A stretch of DNA of 64,000 nucleotides from JANYHF01 sp963732765 (lineage in GTDB: Bacteria > Pseudomonadota > Alphaproteobacteria > Rhizobiales > Hyphomicrobiaceae). How positions within the stretch are numbered: the stretch's first letter is position 1; each line of letters begins with the position of its first letter. Shown here piece by piece: positions 51,831 to 60,020 of this stretch. The position numbers were made by a program, and so were the translations under genes. Under the pieces are notes generated by a model. The model had not been told where the DNA came from. It did not search any database and was given only the letters and a program-made list of their open reading frames with translations. Where the stretch lies: the NCBI GenBank assembly GCA_963732765.1, contig CAVTAS010000001.1, forward strand, positions 1 through 64,000. Direction: 5' to 3'.

Positions 51831-51924
51831 AAGGAGTAGGGGCGGCTTGCGGCCGCCCTCTCAATGCACGGCACGCACGACGAGGGCGGCCGCAAGCCGC
51901 CCCTACACAACAATCGCCTCCTTA
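51831..51924. repeat. MITE-like palindromic element, GTAGGGGCGGC family, copy 2
   Basis: GTAGGGGCGGCTTGCGGCC and its perfect complement (51836-51906) enclose a 20-bp loop; short outer ends AAGGAG/CTCCTT flank it. The right end contains the TAA stop of the aldo/keto reductase on the minus strand. It separates two convergent genes and could also end transcription from both sides. Confidence 0.8.
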
Positions 51925-52953
51925 GACCGGCGGCGGATTGCGCTCGGCAAAACTGTCCTGGTGCCAATAGGGATAGGGCTTTGGCAGGGCACTCGCCGCA
52001 TCGAGTTTGGCCACCTGCTCCTTGGAGAGCTGCCAACCCACCGCTCCCAGATTTTCCGTCAGCTGCTTTTCGTCGCGCGCGCCGATGATCACGGTCGCAA
52101 CGCTTGGCCGGTGCGCCACCCAGTTCAGCGCGACCTGCGGCACGGTCTTGCCGGTCTCCGTGGCGACGGCTTCCAGCGCATCGACAACCTGGTAAAGATA
52201 CTCGTCCGGCATCTGCGGGCCGTTCTCGGCGGTCTTATGCAGGCGGCTGACCTTGGGCAGCGGCGCCCCGCGCCGGATTTTGCCGGTGAGCCGGCCCCAG
52301 CCCAGCGGGCTCCACACCACCGCGCCGATGCCCTCGGCCAGCCCCAGCGGCATCAGCTCGTGCTCGTAGTCGCGCCCGATCAGCGAGTAATAGGCCTGGT
52401 TGGCCACATAGCGCGACCGTCCATGGCGATCCGCCACCGCTAGCGACTTCATCAGGTGCCAGCCGGAGAAATTGGACACGCCGAGATAGCGCAGCTTGCC
52501 GGCGCGCACCAGGTCGTCCAGCGTGCTGACTGTCTCCTCGATCGGCGTTCCAGCATCGAAGCCGTGCAACTGGAACAGATCGATGTAATCCGTGCCCAGC
52601 CGCTGCAGCGACCCATCCACGGCCTTGATCAGGTGGTAGCGCGACGACCCGACGCCATTGGGATCGGTATCGCCGGCCGGCCGGAAGGTCGCCTTGGTCG
52701 AGATCAGCACCTTGTCGCGCCGCCCCTTGATGGCAGCGCCCAGCACCCGCTCGGCCTCGCCGTTCGAATAGACATCCGCGCTATCGAACATGGTCAGGCC
52801 GGCATCCAGGCACATATCCACCAACCGGGTCGCGCCCTTGGCCTCGGTGCTGCCCCAGGCCGAGAAGAACTCGCCCTTGCCGCCGAACGTGCCGGTACCG
52901 AACGAGAGCAGGGGGACCTTTAGTCCGGATGCGCCGAGATGTCTTTGGTCCAT
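51922..52953 (-). CDS. aldo/keto reductase (343 aa)
   Basis: NADPH-dependent (alpha/beta)8 oxidoreductase, subfamily close to YajO/IolS-type enzymes. The catalytic tetrad is visible: Asp and Tyr in MFDSADVYSNGEAE near residue 52-58, Lys in ISTKATF near 85, His in FQLHGFD near 128. GVSNFSGWHL near 160 and the C-terminal NADP segment VATVIIGARDEKQL near 280 are typical. It converges on the epimerase operon across the palindrome and may share the sugar pathway, though no operon links them. Confidence 0.92.
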   Translation of the reverse strand: MDQRHLGASGLKVPLLSFGTGTFGGKGEFFSAWGSTEAKGATRLVDMCLDAGLTMFDSADVYSNGEAERVLGAAIKGRRDKVLISTKATFRPAGDTDPNGVGSSRYHLIKAVDGSLQRLGTDYIDLFQLHGFDAGTPIEETVSTLDDLVRAGKLRYLGVSNFSGWHLMKSLAVADRHGRSRYVANQAYYSLIGRDYEHELMPLGLAEGIGAVVWSPLGWGRLTGKIRRGAPLPKVSRLHKTAENGPQMPDEYLYQVVDALEAVATETGKTVPQVALNWVAHRPSVATVIIGARDEKQLTENLGAVGWQLSKEQVAKLDAASALPKPYPYWHQDSFAERNPPPV

Positions 52954-53059
52954 GGTGGTGCTGGTCCTTGGGTCAGTTTCAACGTTGAGGTTTCAAGTGT
53001 CATCTCGGCGCTTGGCCGCCGCGGGAGTCTTGTGGTATAGCCTCGCCTCTCATGCCAGT

Positions 53060-53136
53060 GCCGCTTTAGCTCAGTTGGTTAGAGCACCAGATTGTGGATC
53101 TGGGGGTCCCCCGTTCGAGCCGGGGAAGCGGTACCA
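53060..53136 (+). tRNA. tRNA-His (GTG)
   Basis: A complete 77-nt cloverleaf including encoded CCA. Acceptor stem GCCGCTT/AAGCGGT, D-arm GCTCAGTTGGTTAGAGC, anticodon stem CCAGA/TCTGG with loop TTGTGGA (anticodon GTG at 53094-53096), T-arm CCCCGTTCGAGCCGGGG. The base before G1 is T and position 73 is A, so the usual bacterial His identity pair G-1:C73 is absent. That is the known state in a large clade of alphaproteobacteria, whose HisRS is adapted to it. It lies upstream of and convergent with metF. Confidence 0.97.
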
Positions 53137-53151
53137 TTTTCGGGCCCTTGC

Positions 53152-54018
53152 TTAGGCCGCCTTTGCTTTGGCGCCCAGGCCGAGCCTGAAGCACAAATCC
53201 TCTGTCATGCCGGCGTCGTTCAGCGTGAATACGTGCACGTGCCGCACGCCGCCTGCGATCAGGCCTTGGACCTGTTTGGCGAGCACGTCCAACGCCACTT
53301 TGCGCGCCTCCGCGGGATCTGCAACGCCGGCGAACCGCTCGTGCAGCCAAGCCGGCACGGTTGCGCCGCAGCGCGCCGCAAAGCCGGTCATCTTGGCGAA
53401 GTCCATGATCGGCAGCACGCCGGGGACCACCGGGATCACCACCCCCATATCGACGGCCTCGTCGCGGAACTTGAAGAAGATATCGTTGTCGAAAAAGAAC
53501 TGCGTGATGGCGCGTTTGGCCCCAGCGTCCTGCTTGCGCGCCAGCATTTCGATGTCGCCCTCGGCCGATGGCGTGTCGGGATGCTTTTCGGGATAGGCCG
53601 AGACCGAAATATCGAAGCCCCAGACCTTGTTCAGGCTGGCCACGAACGCCGGTGTCGAGTGGTAGAAACCGGCCCCGCCATGGCGGTCACCGGGTTTGCC
53701 GGGAGGCGGATCGCCGCGCAGGGCTACAACGTGACCTATTCCGGCTGATTTCAGGCTCTCGGCGTAGCTGGCGACCTGATAGATCGGGGTCGACACATAA
53801 GTGAGATGCGACGCGGTCGGCACGCCGGTCCGTCCCTGGATGTCCAGCACGGCGTTCAGCGTCGGATCGGTTGTTGTCCCGCCCGCCCCGTAGGTCACGG
53901 TCATGAAGGCGGGCTTGAGCTTGGCCAGCCGGTCGGCGGTCTGCCCGAGCGCCTCCCGAGCCTTGTCGGTGCGCGGCGGAAAGAACTCGAAGCTTACCGA
54001 AATGTCGCTATTGGGCAT
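53152..54018 (-). CDS. metF: methylenetetrahydrofolate reductase (288 aa)
   Basis: FAD enzyme that reduces methylene-THF to methyl-THF for methionine synthesis. SFEFFPPRTDKARE at residues 9-22 is the family start, with the catalytic Glu. VTYGAGGTTTDPTLN near 40 and HLTYVSTPIY near 72 contain folate and flavin contacts, VVALRGDPP near 97 is the FAD segment, and AKRAITQFFFDNDIFF near 170 the NADH/folate region. Length is normal. Divergent from a methyl-THF methyltransferase gene (99-bp gap), suggesting a shared one-carbon role. Confidence 0.95.
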   Translation of the reverse strand: MPNSDISVSFEFFPPRTDKAREALGQTADRLAKLKPAFMTVTYGAGGTTTDPTLNAVLDIQGRTGVPTASHLTYVSTPIYQVASYAESLKSAGIGHVVALRGDPPPGKPGDRHGGAGFYHSTPAFVASLNKVWGFDISVSAYPEKHPDTPSAEGDIEMLARKQDAGAKRAITQFFFDNDIFFKFRDEAVDMGVVIPVVPGVLPIMDFAKMTGFAARCGATVPAWLHERFAGVADPAEARKVALDVLAKQVQGLIAGGVRHVHVFTLNDAGMTEDLCFRLGLGAKAKAA

Positions 54019-54117
54019 GCGGTCCCCGGCGTTTCTTGGCAGGTCAGAACAATCGCTTGACGAAACACGGATTTATACCGCAACGCAACAATTACGCTGC
54101 GCGCCGAAGGAGCTTTC

Positions 54118-55068
54118 ATGACCCAGACCATTCTGCAGTCCGCCACTAAGACCGTGATTATGGGCTTCGACCAGCCGTTCTGCGTCATCGGCGAGCGCAT
54201 CAACCCGACGGGGCGCAAGAAGCTGGCGGCCGAAATGGTGGCTGGCAACTTCGACACCGTGACCCGGGACGCACTGGAACAAGTGGCCGCCGGTGCGCTG
54301 GTGCTCGACGTGAACGCCGGGGTTACCGCCGTCAACCCGAACGAGACCGAGCCGGCGCTGCTGCGCGCCACCATCGAGCTGGTGCAATCGCTGGTTGATT
54401 GCCCGCTGTGCATCGACAGTTCGGTGCCAGCCGCGCTGAAGGCCGGGCTTGAAGTGGTCAAGGGCCGGCCGCTGGTCAACTCCGTGACAGGCGAAGAGGA
54501 CCGGCTGGAAGTCATCCTGCCGCTGATCAAGAAATACAATGTGCCGGTCATCGCCATTTCCAACGACGAGACCGGCATTTCCGAAGACCCCGACGTGCGC
54601 TTCCTGGTCGCCAAGAAGATCGTCGAGCGCGCCATGGATCACGGCATCAAGCCGCATGACATCGTTGTCGATCCGCTGGTGATGCCGATCGGCGCCATGG
54701 GAACCGCCGGCCAGCAGGTGTTCCGCCTGGTGCGCCGCCTGCGCGAGGAGCTGAAGGTGAACACCTCGTGCGGCGCCTCCAATATCTCGTTCGGCCTGCC
54801 GCACCGCCACGGCATCAATGCCGCGTTCCTGCCGATGGCCATCGCGTCCGGCATGACCTCTGCGATCATGAACCCCTGCCGTCCGGCTGAGATGGAGGCC
54901 GTGCGCGCCGCCAACGTGCTGATGGGCACGGACCCCAGCTGCATGGAGTGGATCAATTTCACGCGCGACCGCGTCGAGCCGGCGGCCGGGGCCGCCGCCG
55001 CGCCGATACCCTCAGCCGGCGAAGCCGGACGCCGCCGCGGCGGACGCGAGGCGCGGCGCGGCAGTTGA
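54118..55068 (+). CDS. methyltetrahydrofolate-binding (corrinoid) methyltransferase family protein (316 aa)
   Basis: Pterin-binding TIM barrel of the DHPS/MeTr type, similar to the folate domain of MetH and to methyl-THF:corrinoid methyltransferases. FCVIGERINPTGRKK near residue 22, AAGALVLDVNAGV near 55, CPLCIDSSVPAALKAGL near 98 and NTSCGASNISFGLPHR near 218 are the pterin-site loops. The basic tail after residue 285 (RRRGGREARRGS) is odd and probably disordered. No corrinoid protein gene is adjacent. Together with metF it may demethylate a methyl donor or feed methyl groups to folate. Confidence 0.88.
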   Translation: MTQTILQSATKTVIMGFDQPFCVIGERINPTGRKKLAAEMVAGNFDTVTRDALEQVAAGALVLDVNAGVTAVNPNETEPALLRATIELVQSLVDCPLCIDSSVPAALKAGLEVVKGRPLVNSVTGEEDRLEVILPLIKKYNVPVIAISNDETGISEDPDVRFLVAKKIVERAMDHGIKPHDIVVDPLVMPIGAMGTAGQQVFRLVRRLREELKVNTSCGASNISFGLPHRHGINAAFLPMAIASGMTSAIMNPCRPAEMEAVRAANVLMGTDPSCMEWINFTRDRVEPAAGAAAAPIPSAGEAGRRRGGREARRGS

Positions 55069-55170
55069 GCTTTCAATACCCGGCACAAGCCGTACTATTC
55101 TGTACCGCTCTCACCGTTTCGTCCCCCTACCCCTAACCCCTCTTTCTGCAAAAACACGAACAGAAGCAGA

Positions 55171-55323
55171 TTTCGTCATACCCGCGAAGGCGGGTATTCA
55201 TGCATGTCAAAGTTTGGCACGTCTTTGATACCACGGAAGCTTTTAAATCTAAGTGCGGTTTCGTGGTGGCTGGCGAGTTCACCATCGGCATGCATGGATC
55301 CCCGCCTACGCGGGGATGACCAG
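55171..55323. repeat. GTCATCCCCGCG repeat pair, copy 1
   Basis: Two inverted palindromic units: CGTCATACCCGCGAAGGCGG at 55174-55193, continuing GTATTCATGCA, and its mate TGCATGGATCCCCGCC ending GCGGGGATGAC (55292-55320). About 85 bp lie between them. The pair recurs at 60057-60203 with a different centre. The arms have different bases at two or three places, so the unit has aged. Confidence 0.75.
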
Positions 55324-55444
55324 TCTGGCGCAGATTTCTGTGATATTGCGGCAATCTCTGAAAGGGGAGAGGGCTGGGTTGGAGGAAGAGCCAAGTGGGG
55401 TTTATCGGCAAAGTGCAATTGATCATACGACACAGGGGGAACAC

Positions 55445-55840
55445 ATGATTGGACTGCGGATGATTTCGGTTTGCGCTATAGCGCTGGCCGTAGTGCTGTC
55501 GCCGGCTGTGGCCAAGGACAAGGCTAAGAAAAAAGCCGACGATCCGCTTCCGGCGACGCTGGACTTTGTGGGCACATGGGCCAAGTCGGCCGAGGCTTGC
55601 AAGGAAGCCGAATCGACCGACAGGGCCCCGATCGTGTTTGGGCCCAAGAGCTACGACCAGTTCGAAACCCACTGCAAACTCTGGGGCATCAAGAACGCCG
55701 GCAATCTCTGGACCGCGAATGCAACGTGCACGGTGGAAGGCGACAAGCAGCGCCACTCCCTGATGATGGCCGTCACCGGCGACGCCATGGACCTCGGCTG
55801 GGATGAGCCGGGCGGTGAGAAGCTGGTGCGGTGCAAGTAG
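55445..55840 (+). CDS. exported small protein, hypothetical (131 aa)
   Basis: Signal peptide MIGLRMISVCAIALAVVL cut after AVA near residue 24, then a basic stretch (KDKAKKKADD) and a compact domain. Four cysteines (EACKEAES, THCKLWG, ATCTVEG, LVRCK at the end) could make two disulphides. FVGTWAKSAEACKE resembles small secreted proteins that begin with a GTW strand, common in Rhizobiales and of unknown function. The ATG has GGGGG upstream. No membrane helix otherwise; periplasmic location is inferred. Confidence 0.75.
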   Translation: MIGLRMISVCAIALAVVLSPAVAKDKAKKKADDPLPATLDFVGTWAKSAEACKEAESTDRAPIVFGPKSYDQFETHCKLWGIKNAGNLWTANATCTVEGDKQRHSLMMAVTGDAMDLGWDEPGGEKLVRCK

Positions 55841-55931
55841 TGGATCGCGATGCGCCGCAAGTTGCGCCGGAGTGCTGGTGCCCTGACGATCGGATCGAAC
55901 AGTCAGGGTGCCTGGCAAGGCTGGATGCCGA

Positions 55932-56117
55932 TTAGCGATGCATCTTATGATGCTTCCAATGCTGCTTGTGTTTCTTATGCTTCTTCTTCTTGTCGTGCTT
56001 GCTGTGATGCTTTGAGTCATGCATCTCGTGCATTGATCTGGCACTGGCCGGCGCGACTGGCAGCCTGGCAAAGCCAACCGCAGCGGCAATGAGAAGTCCG
56101 GTTACGAACTTAAGCAC
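55932..56117 (-). CDS. secreted His/Lys-rich small protein (61 aa)
   Basis: Signal peptide MLKFVTGLLIAAAVGFARL cut near ASA, leaving a mature peptide of about 35 residues. Of these, roughly 12 are His and 13 Lys (for example HHSKHDKKKKHKKHKQHW). The GTG start has AGGAG upstream. Such peptides are candidates for nickel, copper or zinc binding in the envelope, or for anionic polymer binding; the sequence does not decide. No metal transporter gene is adjacent. Confidence 0.7.
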   Translation of the reverse strand: MLKFVTGLLIAAAVGFARLPVAPASARSMHEMHDSKHHSKHDKKKKHKKHKQHWKHHKMHR

Positions 56118-56397
56118 TTTTGGGCTCCTCTCCTATGACTCCGGCGCACGCGACATGCGCACGCCAACGCTGGAACTTCGGCCTCATCTTATTCCTTGCA
56201 CGAGAATAACGGTCTGCAACATGGAATCTTCTGGCTACTGATGATTTGTCGCACAAACTCCGTGGTTGCCCCAATCTGTACGGGTAACGGGGCTGTTGAA
56301 ATTGTGGGGAGATCAAAATCCGTAGGTCAGCTCGCCGTTACGCAGGTCCCGGCCTGCATTGGCACCCTGCGGCCTACTTCCGTAACTTGCGCGGCGC

Positions 56398-56553
56398 CTA
56401 TTTCATTTTCAGCACCAGCTCCACCGCCGGCATCAGGTCGTTGTTCTCTTCAATGCGAAGCATCCGGTTGTCCGTGACCGATGGCGCGAACCAGTCCGAC
56501 TGGCGGTCGCCGCCGCGAGTGTTGACTTCGCATGCTCGCATCCGGCCGCGCAT
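56398..56553 (-). CDS. small hypothetical protein (51 aa)
   Basis: MRGRMRACEVNTRGGDRQSD is followed by WFAPSVTDNRMLRIEENNDL and a C-terminal MPAVELVLKMK. GGGAG stands eight bases before the ATG. The composition after residue 20 looks protein-like, with an even mix and no runs; it could be the end of a decayed larger gene. The surrounding 56118-56685 holds no other convincing gene. Confidence 0.4.
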   Translation of the reverse strand: MRGRMRACEVNTRGGDRQSDWFAPSVTDNRMLRIEENNDLMPAVELVLKMK

Positions 56554-56685
56554 TGAAGCTCTCCCTTCCCGCCCTGCGAGCGATGTCGCGCTTCCGCCGA
56601 GCGTGCGGCAATGCTATGGAGCGCCGCTCTTTGGCGCCTGGCACGAAGCGGGCAGCCCTCCCACTCGCAACAGTTCTAAGGCGCC

Positions 56686-57261
56686 ATGATAAAACTCACC
56701 GAACGCCAGCACCTCCGCCTCCTGGGCAGCATAATCTTCGGCTCTCGCTGGTTACAGGTTCCGCTCTATCTGGGCCTTATCGTTGCGCAATGCGTGTATG
56801 TGTTCCTGTTCCTGAAGGAGTTGTGGCATCTCATCAGCCATGCTGGCGACTTCAGCGAGCAGCAGATCATGCTTATCGTGCTGGCGCTGATCGACGTGGT
56901 GATGATCTCCAATCTGCTCGTGATGGTCATTGTCGGCGGATATGAGACGTTTGTGTCGAGGCTGGACCTCGCTGGCCATCCCGACCAGCCGGAATGGCTC
57001 AGTCACGTCAATGCGAGCGTGCTCAAGATCAAGCTCGCCATGGCGATTGTCGGCATCTCCTCGATCCATCTCCTGAAAACCTTCATCGAGGCCGGCGGCC
57101 TGGGCACGCAAGGCGCGAAATTCTCCGAGGCCGGCGTGATGTGGCAGACGATCATCCACTGCACATTCATTCTATCCGCGATGGGCATCGCCTATGTCGA
57201 CGCGCTCAGCCAGAACACGGCAGCGCGGCTGCACAGGCCTTCCCAAGAGGGCCAGCACTGA
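56686..57261 (+). CDS. UPF0114/YqhA family inner-membrane protein (191 aa)
   Basis: Integral membrane protein with about four helices: SRWLQVPLYLGLIVAQCVYV (residues 20-40), IMLIVLALIDVVMISNLLVM (about 64-85), a third near 112-130 (LKIKLAMAIVGISSIHLLKT) and a fourth near 150-170. RWLQVPLYLGL and VMISNLLVMVIVGGYETFVS are the conserved segments of the family. Function of YqhA-type proteins is not established. Single gene, no operon partner. Confidence 0.9.
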   Translation: MIKLTERQHLRLLGSIIFGSRWLQVPLYLGLIVAQCVYVFLFLKELWHLISHAGDFSEQQIMLIVLALIDVVMISNLLVMVIVGGYETFVSRLDLAGHPDQPEWLSHVNASVLKIKLAMAIVGISSIHLLKTFIEAGGLGTQGAKFSEAGVMWQTIIHCTFILSAMGIAYVDALSQNTAARLHRPSQEGQH

Positions 57262-57313
57262 CGCCCGACCCCGGTGGGCGCAAAGCGCGGGTCTGTCTGC
57301 AGCCCTTGTGGAC

Positions 57314-57973
57314 TCACCCGCACACACAAAACGCCCGTACCGGGAAAGTTCCAAAAGCCTTCACCTTCACCGGCACCGCGAACAGCCGCGCGCCCGCATC
57401 AGGCACTTTGTCCAGCCCCGTCATGTGTTCGCAGATCGGGATGTCGTGGCCGAGCAGCACGGTGTGCACGGGACGGGTACCCCCGCTGGTGTTGTCGATG
57501 TTGTAGGTGTCGATGCCGACGAATTTGACGCCCGTACCGCGCAGAAACTCCGCAGCATCTTCGGTCAGATGGGGGTGGCCTTCGAAATAGGCGTCGGTGC
57601 GCCAGTTGCGGCTCCAGCCGGTGTGCACCAGGACGGCCTTGCCAGCCAAATCCAGCCCCGCGAAAGCCGAAGCGTCGATGGTGCGGCCGCGCTCGAAGGG
57701 GGTGCGGACAACAACGGTTTCGAGGTCGGCGAGGCTCTCCAGCGGCAGCTCGGAGAGGTCCTTGCCGTGGGCGTAGCGATGGAACGGGGCGTCCACATAG
57801 GTGCCGGTGTTGGCGACCATCTCGATCTTGCCGATGGTGAACTCGGTGCCTGGCGCGTAGACTTTCCTCGAAGCCTCGCGGCTGAGGAAATCGCAGATCA
57901 CCGGGGCAGGCAAGCCTTTGTAGGTGACCATGCCGTGCTCGACGGTGTGGCTGCAGTCGATGAAGCGCTTCAT
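57314..57973 (-). CDS. cyclase family protein, kynurenine formamidase-like (219 aa)
   Basis: Metal-dependent hydrolase of the cyclase/KynB family. The metal motif is NTGTYVDAPFHRYAHG near residue 55 (H-x-G-T-H-x-D-x-P-x-H in the family; here N-x-G-T-Y-x-D, so two usual ligands are replaced). VGIDTYNIDN near 150 and HTVLLGHDIPICEHM near 168 follow. Because N and Y stand where His is common, activity may differ from KynB. Overlaps the VOC gene by 4 nt and is translated after it. Confidence 0.85.
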   Translation of the reverse strand: MKRFIDCSHTVEHGMVTYKGLPAPVICDFLSREASRKVYAPGTEFTIGKIEMVANTGTYVDAPFHRYAHGKDLSELPLESLADLETVVVRTPFERGRTIDASAFAGLDLAGKAVLVHTGWSRNWRTDAYFEGHPHLTEDAAEFLRGTGVKFVGIDTYNIDNTSGGTRPVHTVLLGHDIPICEHMTGLDKVPDAGARLFAVPVKVKAFGTFPVRAFCVCG

Positions 57974-58377
57974 GGGCTGTGTCCCCGGGCGGGCTGGATG
58001 AGATCCCAGGCGTTGCCGAACGGGTCCTCGAACACGGCGACTGTGCCATAGGGCTCGTGGCGTGGCGAGCCGCGGAACCTGACGCCCTTGGCCAGCATCG
58101 CGGCATGATCGCCAGCGAAATCTTCGGTGGTGAGGAAGAACGCCACGCGCCCGCCGGTCTGGTCGCCGATGCAGGCGGTTTGCGCCGGGCCGTCGGCCTT
58201 GGCCAGCAGCAGCCGGGTTTCACGCGCGCCGGGCGGGGCGACCAGCACCCAGCGCTTGGTAGGGCTCAGGACGCGGTCCTCGACCAGCGTGAAGCCGAGC
58301 GCGCCGACGTAAAACGCGATACCAGCGTCATAGTCGGGCACGACGAGTGTTACAGCGGAAATGTATTGAGCGGCCAT
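57970..58377 (-). CDS. VOC family protein (135 aa)
   Basis: Glyoxalase-fold protein with the usual start (YISAVTLVVPDYDAGIAFYV), LGFTLVEDRVL, and the C-terminal half with AVFEDPFGNAWDLIQPA, where the metal-ligand Glu of FxDPxGNxxEL is replaced by Asp. RVAFFLTTEDFAGDHAAML opens the second module. It is often annotated as an extradiol-type or glyoxalase-like protein; the reaction is unknown. Paired with the cyclase gene (4-nt overlap). The second ATG is chosen; one nine bases upstream is also possible. Confidence 0.82.
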   Translation of the reverse strand: MAAQYISAVTLVVPDYDAGIAFYVGALGFTLVEDRVLSPTKRWVLVAPPGARETRLLLAKADGPAQTACIGDQTGGRVAFFLTTEDFAGDHAAMLAKGVRFRGSPRHEPYGTVAVFEDPFGNAWDLIQPARGHSP

Positions 58378-58423
58378 GGCCAGCATCTTCAGCGGCCTGG
58401 CAGCCGGTTGGCAACCGAAAAGC

Positions 58424-58987
58424 TCAGGCGACGCGGCGCATGGCCAGGCGCATTTCCTCGGCCAGCGGCGACAGGCGCGTCGTGCCGATCAGGACTTCCG
58501 TGGCCAGCGTGGTGGCGATGGCGGGCTCAAGTGTCTCGCGGGCGCGCACAATGGTCTGGCCGATGACATGGCATAGGGCGTCCGCCATCTCGCCATGGCG
58601 CAGGCGGTGCGCGTCCTGCACGCGGCGCACCGTTGCGCGGAGGTGCGGGATGGCGTTGGCGGAACGGTCGCGCGGAAAATGCGTGCGTGGCACCGAGAGC
58701 GGCGGCAGCGAGACGGCGCCAATGGCGGCCTCGGCGGCGCTTTCGATGGCGACCGGCTCGGGCAGATCGTACTCGGCGACGCCCGCCTTCAAGGCGTAGC
58801 ATTTCACGATGCGCCAGGCCGCTGCGGTATCGGGAGCGGCATGGCCGGCCGACAGCAGCAGCCGTTCGCCGGCCAAGGTCGCGAGCGCGCTGACGATGGT
58901 CTCCAGCGTGGCGTCCGGCGACTGGCGGTGCATCCGTGACAGTGCGTCCTGCACGTCGTGAACGGCGTCGTCGACCTGTATGAGCAT
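58424..58987 (-). CDS. hypothetical protein (187 aa)
   Basis: Not recognised. Soluble, mostly helical: MLIQVDDAVHDVQDALSRMH, then ATLETIVSALATLAGERLLL and HLRATVRRVQDAHRLRHGEM, with a final LSPLAEEMRLAMRRVA. No membrane helix or signal peptide; no Cys motif (one Cys in KCYALK, one in LCHVIGQ). It stands alone between the VOC/cyclase pair and panB. The ATG is taken at the first strongly protein-like residue; upstream codons add a Pro-rich stretch that looks noncoding. Confidence 0.7.
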   Translation of the reverse strand: MLIQVDDAVHDVQDALSRMHRQSPDATLETIVSALATLAGERLLLSAGHAAPDTAAAWRIVKCYALKAGVAEYDLPEPVAIESAAEAAIGAVSLPPLSVPRTHFPRDRSANAIPHLRATVRRVQDAHRLRHGEMADALCHVIGQTIVRARETLEPAIATTLATEVLIGTTRLSPLAEEMRLAMRRVA

Positions 58988-59154
58988 GCAGTAATCCCCC
59001 CGGGGAGCGGGCACCGATCCGCTCAAGGGTCGAAGCATGTCATATCAGATGCGTACGGACGAGTTCAATCGCCAGTTATGGTTTACGGCAGGGCCTGCCG
59101 CCTCCCGCCAAAGCGTGGCATAGTGGCCGCCCGACCCCAACAGGCAATCAGTCC

Positions 59155-60009
59155 ATGTCCACCCAGCCCTCAACTCCATCCGGCGCCCCTGTCCGGCGCA
59201 CCACCGCCCCCGACATCACGGCCCGCAAGGGCGGCGATCCGATCGTCTCGCTGACGGCCTATCACGCCCATACCGCCCGCATCGCCGACCCCTATGTCGA
59301 CTTCCTGCTGGTGGGGGACAGCCTCGGCATGGTGATGCACGGCTATGAATCCACCGTGCCGGTCCCGCTCGATCTTATGATCATGCACGGCCGTGCCGTG
59401 GTGCGCGGAGCCAGGAAGGCGCTGATCGTGGTCGACATGCCCTTCGGCACCTATGAGGAGAGCCCGGCGGTGGCCTTCCGCAATGCCGCGCGGGTGATGA
59501 AGGAGACCGATTGCGGCGCGATCAAGCTGGAAGGTGGGCGGCGCATGGCCGAGACCATCCGCTTCCTGACCGATCGCGGCGTGCCGGTGATGGCGCATAT
59601 CGGGCTGACCCCGCAGTCGATCAACGTGCTGGGCGGCTACAAGACGCAAGGGCGCACACGCGATGCTTGGGCGCTGATCGAGGAGGATGCGCGCCAGGTG
59701 GCCGAGGCGGGCGCGTTTGCGGTCGTGCTGGAGGCGATGGCCGAACCGCTGGCGGCCAAGATCACCAAGGAGGTGCCGATCCCGACCATCGGTATCGGGG
59801 CGTCGGCGCAATGCGACGGGCAGATCCTGGTGATGGAAGACATGCTCGGACTGTCGCCGCGCGTGCCCAAGTTCGTGAAGGAATTCGGCAAGGTGGCCGC
59901 GGCGATCGAGGGGGCCATTGCGGCCTATGCGGATGAAGTGAAGGGGCGGACGTTCCCGGAGGCAGGGAATACCTATGCGGTGATTGAGGGGAAGGGGAAG
60001 AAGACGTGA
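59155..60009 (+). CDS. panB: 3-methyl-2-oxobutanoate hydroxymethyltransferase (284 aa)
   Basis: First step of pantothenate synthesis: adds a hydroxymethyl group from methylene-THF to ketoisovalerate. KGGDPIVSLTAYHAHTARIA near residue 25, DFLLVGDSLGMVMHGYEST near 48 (metal-ligand Asp), VVDMPFGTYE near 98, KLEGGR near 122, and VLEAMAEPLAAKITKEV near 180 with the catalytic Glu are all present. GIGASAQCDGQILVMEDMLG near 205 closes the site. Full-length decamer-type subunit. panC is not next to it. A repeat follows closely. Confidence 0.96.
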   Translation: MSTQPSTPSGAPVRRTTAPDITARKGGDPIVSLTAYHAHTARIADPYVDFLLVGDSLGMVMHGYESTVPVPLDLMIMHGRAVVRGARKALIVVDMPFGTYEESPAVAFRNAARVMKETDCGAIKLEGGRRMAETIRFLTDRGVPVMAHIGLTPQSINVLGGYKTQGRTRDAWALIEEDARQVAEAGAFAVVLEAMAEPLAAKITKEVPIPTIGIGASAQCDGQILVMEDMLGLSPRVPKFVKEFGKVAAAIEGAIAAYADEVKGRTFPEAGNTYAVIEGKGKKT

Positions 60010-60020
60010 GGGAATAGGGA

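Noticed and set aside
56196..56477. A 93-codon plus-strand frame
   Set aside because: No ribosome-binding site, odd composition, and it overlaps a better minus-strand frame at 56398-56553.
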